DNA from: CAZHOV01 sp964534315
Lineage (GTDB): Bacteria > Bacteroidota > Bacteroidia > Chitinophagales > Saprospiraceae
Assembly (NCBI GenBank): GCA_964534315.1
Contig: CAZHOV010000134.1
Coordinates: 1 to 15,518, forward strand
DNA: 15,518 bases
Direction: 5' to 3'
Within the stretch, counting starts at the first letter, position 1, and each line of letters opens with the position of its first letter. Shown piece after piece: positions 1 to 6,512 of this stretch. Below the pieces are notes generated by a model. It searched no databases. It was not told the DNA's origin and was given only the letters and a program-made list of their open reading frames with translations. Both the position numbers and the translations under genes were made by a program.

Positions 1-54
1 GCCCCACCTATAGGTGTGCCACACGTATACGTGTGGCACACCTATAGGTGGGGC
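1..54. repeat. Perfect 54-bp palindrome made of three 12-bp palindromes
   Basis: The first 54 bases read identically on both strands with no spacer, dyad centre between 27 and 28. Inside are three 12-bp palindromes of one pattern: CACCTATAGGTG (5-16), CACGTATACGTG (22-33) and CACCTATAGGTG (39-50). Their centres lie exactly 17 bp apart, with 5-base linkers TGCCA and TGGCA and outer GCCC/GGGC clamps. It lies 27 bases beyond the aminotransferase stop. As RNA it would fold into a long GC-capped hairpin and could end transcription from either side, but no U-tract follows on the plus strand and the left flank is outside the window. As DNA it could be a cruciform, a dispersed palindromic repeat, or a set of sites for a dimeric protein. 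The symmetry is directly visible; the role is open. Confidence 0.9.
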
Positions 55-81
55 ATCTCACCCACCAAGCAGCTCCTCCAC

Positions 82-1275
82 CTACCGCGCCACATAAACC
101 TCCTCCATCGCCTCCAGTAAAATCGCACACGCTTTCTTAATCTCTTCTTCGGTTATGATCAAAGGCGGAGCTATCCGCAATGACCGGTCATTGAATAAAA
201 ACCAATCGGTAATCAACCCTCTCGCCAAACACCCTTTAATTACCTTCGATACTTCTTCGAAGTTCCACAGCTCGACAGCTAACCACAACCCTGCACTACG
301 CACGTCCAATATGGCAGGATGCTTTAATAATTCCAAAAATAATTGCTCCTTTACGTTTACTTGCTCAATGTAGGGCTCCTCTAACAAGGTCTGAAGGGTA
401 GCCAAACCGGCAGCGCAAGTCACCGGATGTCCACCAAAGGTGGTAATATGCCCCAATACCGGATCAAAGCTTAATGTTCGCATAATTTCGGTACCAGCGA
501 CAAAAGCCCCTATGGGCATGCCGCCCCCCGTCCCTTTGGCCAGCAGCAAAATATCCGGAACGACATTATACTGCTCAAAGGCAAATAAAGTCCCGGTTCG
601 GCCATACCCGGCCTGGATCTCATCGAAAATCAATAACGCTCCTACCTCATCGCAACGAGAACGCAACTGCTTTAAATAATCATTGACAGGTTTACGTATG
701 CCCCACTCAGCCTGCACCGTCTCAACAATCACACAAGCCGTCTGATCGGTTATACGCTCCAAACAAAGGGAACAATTAAAATCAATATGTTTGATACCTG
801 GCAATAATGGGCGGAATGGCCTGGTAAAATAATCGTCACTCATCAAACTGGCCGCCCCCTGTGTACTTCCATGATAGGCCCTGTAGCACGAAACTATCTC
901 CGCTCTGCCCGTATACCGCTTTGCCAACTTCATCGCCCCCTCTGTCGCCTCCGTCCCGGAATTGACAAAATATACCCGGTCCAGATTGTCTGGCAATTGC
1001 TTGGTTAGTAAATCAGCCAACTGCACCTGAGGACTCATCACAAACTCCCCATACACAAGCGTATGCCAGTATTTTCCTAACTGCTCCCGCACCGCAGCCT
1101 CTACTCTGGGATGTTTATGCCCCAGTGAACTCACACCAATTCCCGCAATCAAATCCAAATAAGCATTACCCTCCGGATCGTACAAGTAAATGCCTTCTCC
1201 CCGCTCTATTTCCAGTAATAACGGTGCATCGCTCGTCTGCGCCAAATGTCTTAAAAATAATTGTCTGTTCGTCAT
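82..1275 (-). CDS. Class III PLP-dependent aminotransferase (acetylornithine/ornithine/GABA aminotransferase family)
   Basis: A 397-residue fold-type I, class III aminotransferase of normal full length, which should move an amino group between a substrate amine and a 2-oxo acid using pyridoxal phosphate in the cytoplasm. Visible motifs are NSGTEATE (105-112, cofactor phosphate), YHG (134-136, ring stacking), IFDEIQAGYGRTG (216-228, Asp218 to the pyridine nitrogen), the Schiff-base lysine Lys247 in LLLAKG, and TTFGGHP (278-284). The family's usual VEPVQGEGG segment is here VETVQAEWG (184-192), so substrate contacts may differ from classic ArgD. No arginine genes flank it, so acetylornithine is only one candidate substrate and no symbol is given. 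The ATG at 1275 follows an exact TAnnTTTG -7 box (1296-1303) with a short leader, and that box lies inside an inverted repeat (1287-1322) that could be an operator. Confidence 0.9.
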   Translation of the reverse strand: MTNRQLFLRHLAQTSDAPLLLEIERGEGIYLYDPEGNAYLDLIAGIGVSSLGHKHPRVEAAVREQLGKYWHTLVYGEFVMSPQVQLADLLTKQLPDNLDRVYFVNSGTEATEGAMKLAKRYTGRAEIVSCYRAYHGSTQGAASLMSDDYFTRPFRPLLPGIKHIDFNCSLCLERITDQTACVIVETVQAEWGIRKPVNDYLKQLRSRCDEVGALLIFDEIQAGYGRTGTLFAFEQYNVVPDILLLAKGTGGGMPIGAFVAGTEIMRTLSFDPVLGHITTFGGHPVTCAAGLATLQTLLEEPYIEQVNVKEQLFLELLKHPAILDVRSAGLWLAVELWNFEEVSKVIKGCLARGLITDWFLFNDRSLRIAPPLIITEEEIKKACAILLEAMEEVYVAR

Positions 1276-1286
1276 TTAACTAAATA

Positions 1287-1322
1287 GGTTTTGACCAAAT
1301 GTATCGAAATTTGGACAAAACC
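1287..1322. promoter_or_regulatory. Near-perfect inverted repeat over the aminotransferase promoter (candidate operator)
   Basis: Two 14-base arms, GGTTTTGACCAAAT (1287-1300) and ATTTGGACAAAACC (1309-1322), pair at 13 of 14 positions around an 8-base spacer; the only mismatch is A1294 against A1315. The left arm and spacer contain the minus-strand -7 box TACATTTG, so a bound dimer would block the promoter. The symmetry is seen; repressor binding is inferred and no regulator gene lies beside it. Confidence 0.5.
1296..1303 (-). promoter_or_regulatory. Bacteroidota -7 box for the aminotransferase gene
   Basis: On the minus strand this reads TACATTTG, an exact match to the Bacteroidota -7 consensus TAnnTTTG, 21 bases upstream of the ATG at 1275. 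No good TTTG -33 element is found at the usual spacing of about 19 bases, so the promoter may be weak or activator-dependent. The predicted 5' leader is only around 10-15 nt. Confidence 0.45.
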
Positions 1323-1358
1323 CATTCATTCAAATCGAAAGAATCTATTCCGATATGC

Positions 1359-2549
1359 CTAAAATACTGGGAGCTTTTGAAACCTTTCCCCTAAAACGTC
1401 CTGAGAATCACTCTCCAACCATCCATCCAGAATAGAGGAATAAATCCGTCGGAAATCAATATCGTAAATTAGGTCCCCCTTGTCCAAATGCTTTAAATCC
1501 GGCACCTGATTGTAAAACCCAGGCTTCTTCAAACCTCCACCTATCAAAAATACATTATTGGCCGTACCATGGTCTGTACCATTACTGGCATTCTGACTCA
1601 CCCGCCTGCCAAACTCCGAAAAGGTCATGATCAACGTATCATCTAATAAACCATGCTGCTTCAGGTCTTTTACAAAGGCTTGCATCCCTTCTGAATATTG
1701 CTTCAACAACCTCGCCTGCACATTCTTCTGATTGGCATGAGTATCAAACCCGGAAAGACTAACATAATAGATTTTCGTATCGGTATCCGCCATAATCAAT
1801 TCTGCAATCCTTTTCAAATCTTTCCCGAAACGGGAAGGCGGATAGGCCCCCTTCGATTCAACTTTCTTGGATTGTTCAAATAAATAATCAGCCGAAGATT
1901 GCGTATCGATCATGGTCTTATATAAATAAGCTACCGGCTCTTCCTGATCATACCCCTGCTGTCCTAAAGCTTCTAAAAAAGGATTTGAAGTCGCCTTCTT
2001 CAACCGCTTTGGATTCCCCATCGCAAAACCACTCCGTTCAGTACCTTTAACAGCCAGGCTCAAGCTATCATCCATCTCTAACACATGGTAAGCTTCTTCA
2101 CAAGCTACACAATTACTATCTAGGTACCGCCCCAACCAGCCAGTCGAGAGATATTCATCCGAATTACTCGCTGTATGCCATATATCCATCGATCGAAAAT
2201 GTGACCGATCGGGATTGGGATAACCTACGCTATTTATAATGCTGACCAACCCCTCATCGTATAATGCCCGTAAACCATCCATCTGCGGATGCAGCCCCAA
2301 CTCGTCCGACAACGACAATACCTCATTTTTTGGTAAGGCTAAGGTAGGCCTGCTCCTGTAATATATATCATTTTGAAAAGGTACCACCGTATTCAACCCG
2401 TCATTGCCTCCTGACAGTTGAACCACCACCAGTATTTTTCCGGATCGGCTACTCTGCATCTTTCTCGCACTAAAACCTCTTAAAAAGTCTGGCACCATAA
2501 AGGCAGTAGAAGCAAGAGCAGACTGTTTGATGAAATTCCTTCTATTCAT
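1359..2549 (-). CDS. DUF1501 family protein with a Tat signal
   Basis: A 396-residue DUF1501 protein. The N-terminus carries a twin-arginine motif (NRRNFIK, 2-8) followed by a short uncharged stretch (SALASTAFMVP, 10-20), predicting folded export by Tat. Conserved blocks in order are QLSGGNDGLNTVVP (44-57), RSHFRSMDIWHT (115-126), GFDTH (267-271), TFSEFGRR (309-316), TDHGTAN (325-331) and DFRRIYSSILDGWL (365-378). DUF1501 is placed with the alkaline-phosphatase-like superfamily, and the Asp/His/Glu residues in these blocks look like metal ligands (inference). The true reaction is not known. It lies 40 bases downstream of the DUF1800 gene on the same strand, a pairing common in Bacteroidota and Planctomycetota, so the two are probably co-transcribed. 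The intervening bases contain a short 7-bp tandem repeat. Confidence 0.9.
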   Translation of the reverse strand: MNRRNFIKQSALASTAFMVPDFLRGFSARKMQSSRSGKILVVVQLSGGNDGLNTVVPFQNDIYYRSRPTLALPKNEVLSLSDELGLHPQMDGLRALYDEGLVSIINSVGYPNPDRSHFRSMDIWHTASNSDEYLSTGWLGRYLDSNCVACEEAYHVLEMDDSLSLAVKGTERSGFAMGNPKRLKKATSNPFLEALGQQGYDQEEPVAYLYKTMIDTQSSADYLFEQSKKVESKGAYPPSRFGKDLKRIAELIMADTDTKIYYVSLSGFDTHANQKNVQARLLKQYSEGMQAFVKDLKQHGLLDDTLIMTFSEFGRRVSQNASNGTDHGTANNVFLIGGGLKKPGFYNQVPDLKHLDKGDLIYDIDFRRIYSSILDGWLESDSQDVLGERFQKLPVF

Positions 2550-2553
2550 AATT

Positions 2554-2570
2554 TTGGGTATTGGGTATTG
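2554..2570. repeat. Short 7-bp tandem repeat between the DUF1800 and DUF1501 genes
   Basis: TTGGGTATTGGGTATTG on the plus strand is 2.4 copies of TTGGGTA, 5-21 bases upstream of the DUF1501 start codon. A related word, GGTATTGAA, also lies upstream of the DUF1800 start (3991-3999). It may be slippage-generated; no function is shown. Confidence 0.6.
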
Positions 2571-2589
2571 AAAAATTATTGATTATGAA

Positions 2590-3972
2590 CTAACACAACT
2601 GATACTCCGGCAGATTCATTACCAGCCGAATCATCGTTTCTACACTGGATTCGGTAGAAGATTTCCGTACAAATTGCTTGATCATCACCCTATTGGGTTG
2701 ACTGTTTGCCGGTAATAAATAGTTAATAAGCTCATCCAAAAAATCGTCAGGAGCCATCGATTCATAAACTTGAAAAAATGGTTTCAAATCGATAGAAGCT
2801 TGTAGCGATTTTAAGCCTTTCCGCATTTTTGGCTCTTCTGCCCGTTCTTTTAACCGAATATCCACTTCGGCCGCATCAAATAGGATATGAACCAAATTGA
2901 GCCTCAACATAAGCGTAGCATTGTCGATCCAGCTTTTGCCGCCCGGCCATCCGGCAACGTTGGGCGGAGCAAATAATACCTGCCCCAAGGCCTTCTGTGC
3001 AAAAACCAGACTGAGGGGCTCGCTAAAGGAGACCCGCAATGCTCTTATCATCCCTGCAATCAGCTCAACGGGAGACTTGATCTTTACCCCAATGTTCACC
3101 GACTCGTAAAACCACTCCGACTCAAAAATCCCACGCAATAGGGTTTTGATATCATAATCCGAACGGTAAAATTGATCGGCTAATACACTCACATGACGGT
3201 CGTTAACAATCGGATTGACAAAAAAACGGTACGCTTTGCGAGCGATAAACTCAGCAGTTTTTGGATTCTCCAAAATAATGTCAATGATCTCATCACCATC
3301 AAACTCACCAGTCTGTCCCATAAAGACCTTTTGTCCGTAATCGTGCTGAAACTTTCTAAACACAAATTCGCCCTGAAGATTACTTGACCATCCGGTAAAA
3401 GCTCTCGCTGCCTCTTTGATATCCTGTTCGCTGTAATTCCCCCTTCCAATAGTAAAGAGCTCCATCAATTCTCTGGCAAAATTCTCGTTGGGTTGACGCT
3501 TTTTATTCTGCTGGTTGTTCAAAAAACGAATCATTGATACATCCCGGGCCATGGCTTTTACCAAAACCCGAAAGTTGCCAAAAGCATGCTCCCTGATACT
3601 CTCCAACTGCGCAGCAGCCAGCTTAGCCAGCTTCGTCGTACATGCAAAATGCCCATGCCAAAAGAAACACATCTTTTCCAGAAAACAAGACTCCCCGGGA
3701 TCCCCCATACGCATCACCCAATCGACATTCTGCCGCATCACCATCTTCCGCTCCTCCTTAACTCGCTCCTTAAACGCTTCCCGGTCTCCCCGTTCAGGCA
3801 ATTCACTGTCGATAACCAATCGCTTATTCTGAAACGAAGCCGCATCAGCCTGCTTCATCAAATAATCTAATGCTCTTTCAAAGGTCCACCCCCGAACCTC
3901 CTTCCACTCCTCCAAACTAAACCCAAACCCCGCCCGGCTGTACAAATGCTTGATTTTTTGAATTTCTTCCAT
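2590..3972 (-). CDS. DUF1800 domain-containing protein
   Basis: A 460-residue DUF1800 protein of typical length. Family landmarks are HLYSRAGFG (9-17) at the start, FFWHGHFAC (103-111), PNENFARELMELFTIG (161-176), ARAFTGW (189-195), HDYGQKVFMGQTG (210-222), AEFIARKAYRFF (240-251) and the late block FAPPNVAGWPGGKSWID (334-350). The protein is mainly helical by composition. The function of DUF1800 is not established; it is repeatedly found beside DUF1501, as here. There is no signal peptide or TM segment, unlike its Tat-tagged partner, so it either acts in the cytoplasm, perhaps on DUF1501 before export, or is carried out together with it (inference). The ATG at 3972 is favoured because the HLYSRAGFG motif begins only nine residues later. 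No clear -7 box was found upstream. Confidence 0.9.
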   Translation of the reverse strand: MEEIQKIKHLYSRAGFGFSLEEWKEVRGWTFERALDYLMKQADAASFQNKRLVIDSELPERGDREAFKERVKEERKMVMRQNVDWVMRMGDPGESCFLEKMCFFWHGHFACTTKLAKLAAAQLESIREHAFGNFRVLVKAMARDVSMIRFLNNQQNKKRQPNENFARELMELFTIGRGNYSEQDIKEAARAFTGWSSNLQGEFVFRKFQHDYGQKVFMGQTGEFDGDEIIDIILENPKTAEFIARKAYRFFVNPIVNDRHVSVLADQFYRSDYDIKTLLRGIFESEWFYESVNIGVKIKSPVELIAGMIRALRVSFSEPLSLVFAQKALGQVLFAPPNVAGWPGGKSWIDNATLMLRLNLVHILFDAAEVDIRLKERAEEPKMRKGLKSLQASIDLKPFFQVYESMAPDDFLDELINYLLPANSQPNRVMIKQFVRKSSTESSVETMIRLVMNLPEYQLC

Positions 3973-4058
3973 GTGAATATTAAATGGTTTTGGTATTGAA
4001 TTAATAACTGTTCCAGGAGCGTTGCCGCCTAGCTCAGGGAATGTCAGTCCTTCAAACG

Positions 4059-4128
4059 GATCTGGTTGTCTGGTCCTCTGGTCCTCATGTCTTGATCTGG
4101 TTGTCTGGTCCTCCGGTCCTCTTGTCTT
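4059..4128. repeat. 35-bp direct tandem repeat, two copies
   Basis: Copy 1 (4059-4093) and copy 2 (4094-4128) are directly abutting and identical at 33 of 35 bases; both begin GATCTGGTTGTCTGGTCCTC and end TGTCTT. Within each, the word TGGTCCTC or a close variant is repeated at 8-9 base steps, so the array looks built by nested duplication. On the minus strand it is strongly purine-rich (GGACCAGAGGACCAGAC). It is not coding. It may be a lineage-specific dispersed intergenic repeat. Confidence 0.85.
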
Positions 4129-4228
4129 CCCGTCTTCCCTCCATTTCGACCCTCTGCTTCGCCTTCAGGTTTAATCCTTAACGATGGTATTAACGTTTCA
4201 CTAACAAAATAAAAAGACAAAAAACTGT

Positions 4229-4236
4229 TAATTTTG
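4229..4236 (+). promoter_or_regulatory. Bacteroidota -7 box for the lipoprotein gene
   Basis: TAATTTTG matches TAnnTTTG exactly and lies 43 bases before the ATG at 4280 in an A/T-rich stretch. No TTTG -33 element is present at the expected distance, so the call rests on one box and position. Confidence 0.4.
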
Positions 4237-4279
4237 CTTTTTCAACGTTTTTTATTAAACTCAACTACAACTTACTTTC

Positions 4280-4813
4280 ATGAGGAAACTGACATTTTTT
4301 AGCTTCGTTTTTTTAATTTTGATCGGATGCCAGAACGATCCGGCCACAAGTGGAGTAGCACTTACTCCCGAGGGGCTTAAATCTGAAATTGATACCTGGA
4401 AAATGAAGGTCTTGAGTAAAGAACCGTTGAGTAAAGATTCTGTAATGACACTCATTGACAAACACGAGCTTTTTGCCGATTCTTTTTCCAAAGATACCCT
4501 GGCACCAATTCTGCTTTATGATGCAGCGGAGTTTGCCAAAAAAATCAAGGAACCTGGTCTCGCTATTAAACTTTGGGGCCAATTGCAAAGGGATTATCCT
4601 GGTCATGAGAAGGCGCCCTATGCGCTCTTCCTCCAGGGGTTTACTTTTGAGAATGATATTAAAGACGAGTTCAATGCCAAAAATTATTACCGGCATGTAA
4701 TGAACCGCTATCCAAGACACCCGTTAGCCAGACAGGCGCAACTGGCTTTGGATAATATGGAAAAGAGCCCTGAAGAATTGATCAGAAAGTTTAAAGAAAA
4801 AAATCAGCAGTAA
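4280..4813 (+). CDS. Small TPR-like lipoprotein
   Basis: A 177-residue predicted lipoprotein. A hydrophobic signal (3-15) ends in the lipobox LIGC with Cys17 as the lipidated residue, so the mature protein should be anchored in the periplasm or outer membrane. Residues about 74-155 are helical with a TPR-like periodicity (AIKLWGQLQRDYPGHEKAPYA; NAKNYYRHVMNRYPRHPLARQAQLAL), resembling the repeats of the BamD/YbgF-type periplasmic scaffolds. It is shorter than a standard BamD, and no symbol is justified. Residues 18-70 are charged and show no motif I know. A likely role is protein-protein scaffolding in the envelope (inference). The next gene, 92 bases downstream on the same strand, encodes a secreted thioredoxin-like protein that also ends in helical repeats, and the two may be co-expressed. 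Confidence 0.85.
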   Translation: MRKLTFFSFVFLILIGCQNDPATSGVALTPEGLKSEIDTWKMKVLSKEPLSKDSVMTLIDKHELFADSFSKDTLAPILLYDAAEFAKKIKEPGLAIKLWGQLQRDYPGHEKAPYALFLQGFTFENDIKDEFNAKNYYRHVMNRYPRHPLARQAQLALDNMEKSPEELIRKFKEKNQQ

Positions 4814-4905
4814 GAAATTCCTTAACAAATAGACCAACCGACGGCCTGACATTCCGTTTAGTACTTAAATAACTATTATTCTAAAAATAAAAAAGAAACA
4901 ATTAT

Positions 4906-6072
4906 ATGAAAAAGCTATTCATCATCGCCCCATTATTATTTTTATGTAGCTTCCTGTTAGGACAGGGCATTGAGTTTTTCCATGGCACCTGGAACGAAGC
5001 CCTGGAAGAGGCCTCCAAACAAGGTAAGATCATCTTCGTTGATGCTTATGCCGTCTGGTGCGGCCCATGCAAAAGGATGGCCAAAAACACGTTCACCAAT
5101 AAAGAAGTAGGAGACTTTTACAACCAAAACTTTATCAATATGAAGTTGGATATGGAAAGGGGAGAAGGGCTCACGTTCAGAAAAAAATACCCGGTTTCTG
5201 CTTTTCCTACTCTATACTTTATCGATGCTGACGGAGAAGTGGTTCAAAAAGCCAAGGGTGCATTAGATGCTAACCGTTTTCTAAATCTGGGCAGAACTGT
5301 TTTGGGTAATATCGATAACAGCGGTAAATATGCCGAGGCCTATGAAAATGGAGACCGAGACCCAGAGCTGATTTATAATTACGTCCAGGCTCTCAATCAA
5401 GCAGGAAAACCCAGCCTGAAAATTGCCAACGAATATTTACTAACCCAAAAAGACCTGACCTCCGAATTTAATCTCCTCTTTATCTTTGAAGCAGCGGTCG
5501 AAGCAGACTCCAGGATCTTTAATCTAATGACGCAACACAAAGATAAGATCATTGCCTTAGAGTCCGAAGAAGCTTTCCACCAAAAAGTCTATAATGCTTG
5601 TAATGCAACTGCCAAAAAAGCAAATGAATTTCAAATTGAAGAACTGCTTGATGAAGCTAAGACTAAAATGGCCAAATTCTATCCCGATAAATCGGAAGAA
5701 TTCGCCATCAAGGCAGACCTTACCTTTTATAAGGAAACCAGAGATATAAAAAACTACCTCAAAGCATCAAAATCTTTCGCTAAAAAAATCGCCCAAGATG
5801 ATGCTTCCCTTCTTCACGAAGCAGCTACCAACATTCAAGAAAGCTTCAAGAATGAGGATAAAGCGATGAAAATGGCTGAAAAATATGCCGAAAAGGCCGC
5901 TGAAAATGGAGGACTCGCCAAGTATTATTTGACCTATGCAGAAATCCTATACCAAAACGGTAAATCTGATGATGCCCTCCAGGCTGCCAACCAATCGCTG
6001 GAATTAGCATCCGAAAACCCGACCGAAAAAAGAGAAGCCTTGTTTTTAATCGAAAAAATAAATGCCGGATAG
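4906..6072 (+). CDS. Secreted thioredoxin-fold protein with a helical-repeat tail
   Basis: A 388-residue two-part protein. A Sec signal peptide (1-20, ending LLGQ) exports it. Residues about 22-130 form a thioredoxin-like domain with the redox motif WCGPC (51-55) and the cis-proline in SAFPTLYF (Pro101), so it should reduce or exchange disulfides in the periplasm. Residues about 135-388 are helical, lysine/glutamate-rich and TPR-like near the end (KYYLTYAEILYQNGKSDDAL, then NQSLELASE), unlike a stand-alone thioredoxin of about 110 residues; this tail probably holds a partner or substrate. Cys14 lies in the signal and Cys232 in the tail, so WCGPC is the only redox pair. No Shine-Dalgarno and no exact -7 box were seen in the A/T-rich leader. 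It is followed by a hairpin at 6083-6112. Confidence 0.9.
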   Translation: MKKLFIIAPLLFLCSFLLGQGIEFFHGTWNEALEEASKQGKIIFVDAYAVWCGPCKRMAKNTFTNKEVGDFYNQNFINMKLDMERGEGLTFRKKYPVSAFPTLYFIDADGEVVQKAKGALDANRFLNLGRTVLGNIDNSGKYAEAYENGDRDPELIYNYVQALNQAGKPSLKIANEYLLTQKDLTSEFNLLFIFEAAVEADSRIFNLMTQHKDKIIALESEEAFHQKVYNACNATAKKANEFQIEELLDEAKTKMAKFYPDKSEEFAIKADLTFYKETRDIKNYLKASKSFAKKIAQDDASLLHEAATNIQESFKNEDKAMKMAEKYAEKAAENGGLAKYYLTYAEILYQNGKSDDALQAANQSLELASENPTEKREALFLIEKINAG

Positions 6073-6082
6073 TAAACGAAAA

Positions 6083-6112
6083 GAGGCTGGCCCAATTTCA
6101 TGAGCCAGCCTC
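6083..6112. terminator. GC-rich hairpin downstream of the thioredoxin-like gene
   Basis: GAGGCTGGC (6083-6091) pairs perfectly with GCCAGCCTC (6104-6112) across a 12-base loop, 10 bases after the stop of the plus-strand gene. There is no T-run after it on the plus strand; instead GAAAA precedes it, giving a T-rich tail on the minus strand. It may be a 3'-end stabilising hairpin for the plus-strand mRNA or a backup terminator for minus-strand readthrough. Confidence 0.6.
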
Positions 6113-6204
6113 AAAATACATAGTGTAACGTTGAGTGTTGTACGTTTAAGTTTCTTTTTATAAAAATAACGTTATTATTCTTTCCTTCAAAAGAATAATA
6201 TGTC

Positions 6205-6231
6205 AAAAAAAAGCCCGGCATGAAGCCGGGC
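6205..6231 (-). terminator. Intrinsic terminator on the minus strand
   Basis: GCCCGGC (6213-6219) pairs with GCCGGGC (6225-6231) around the loop ATGAA. On the minus strand the hairpin is followed by eight T residues (complement of A6205-A6212), a textbook intrinsic terminator for leftward transcription. It begins 14 bases after the stop of the mini-ORF at 6246 and would also end transcripts of the sigma/anti-sigma operon. Confidence 0.75.
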
Positions 6232-6245
6232 CAATTGAAAGTGTT

Positions 6246-6323
6246 TTACCATTGGAAAGAGGACCATCCCAATTCTTTTGTAAAAACTTTCAAGGGCTTA
6301 CTAAGCTTTTTTTCAGTCTTCAT
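6246..6323 (-). CDS. Possible 25-residue peptide
   Basis: A 25-codon ORF, ATG to TAA, encoding a basic peptide that starts MKTEKKLSKPLK and ends ELGWSSFQW. Two things raise it above a chance ORF: a good Shine-Dalgarno (GAGGA, complement of 6331-6335) seven bases before the ATG, in a phylum that seldom uses one, and an intrinsic terminator starting 14 bases after the stop. The N-terminal half is cationic and the C-terminal half aromatic, with two Trp and two Phe overall. I do not recognise the peptide. It may be the last gene of the sigma/anti-sigma transcript, 189 bases after its end, or have its own promoter, though no exact -7 box was found. It is too short for a standard RiPP precursor with separate leader and core. 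Confidence 0.4.
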   Translation of the reverse strand: MKTEKKLSKPLKVFTKELGWSSFQW

Positions 6324-6512
6324 TTTCTTTTCCTCATTTGATTTTTTGATTTTCTGTTTGATAGCAAACAAGCTATGGGGTACCCGTCAGCTATCATTGA
6401 TAGTAATGAGTCCAATTCCAAAAACGTGACATTGCCTTAGCAAAAGTTTCTGTTTTGTCGTTATTTAATATTGAAAAGTAGTTGGAGAAGAATCTGGCAG
6501 CACTGGAATGCT

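Larger units (their letters stand above)
3973..4279. other. Divergent intergenic region (307 bases)
   Basis: Non-coding spacer between the minus-strand DUF1800 gene and the plus-strand lipoprotein gene. It holds a 35-bp tandem repeat (4059-4128), a pyrimidine-rich tail after it, two TTAACG words 12 bases apart (4178-4183 and 4190-4195), and a TAATTTTG -7 box (4229-4236) for the plus-strand gene. No believable small ORF or RNA gene was seen. Confidence 0.7.
6073..6512. other. Convergent intergenic region with three hairpins and a mini-ORF (440 bases)
   Basis: This lies between the 3' ends of the thioredoxin-like gene and the anti-sigma-like gene. It holds a GC-rich hairpin (6083-6112), an A/T-rich hairpin with 11-bp arms (6173-6183 and 6190-6200), a minus-strand intrinsic terminator (6205-6231) and a 25-codon minus-strand ORF (6246-6323). 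Bases 6340-6512 hold nothing else I can support. Confidence 0.7.

Noticed and set aside
3515..3870. Two overlapping plus-strand ORFs of 94-105 codons opposite DUF1800
   Set aside because: Both are antisense to conserved DUF1800 motifs and have no recognisable protein features.
4059..4128. CRISPR-like direct repeat
   Set aside because: The two copies abut with no spacer and have internal sub-repeats, so this is a tandem duplication.
6220..6429. 69-codon plus-strand ORF with a hydrophobic stretch
   Set aside because: Its ATG lies in the loop of the terminator hairpin, there is no ribosome binding site, the hydrophobic part comes from a T-rich run, and it is antisense to the better supported mini-ORF.
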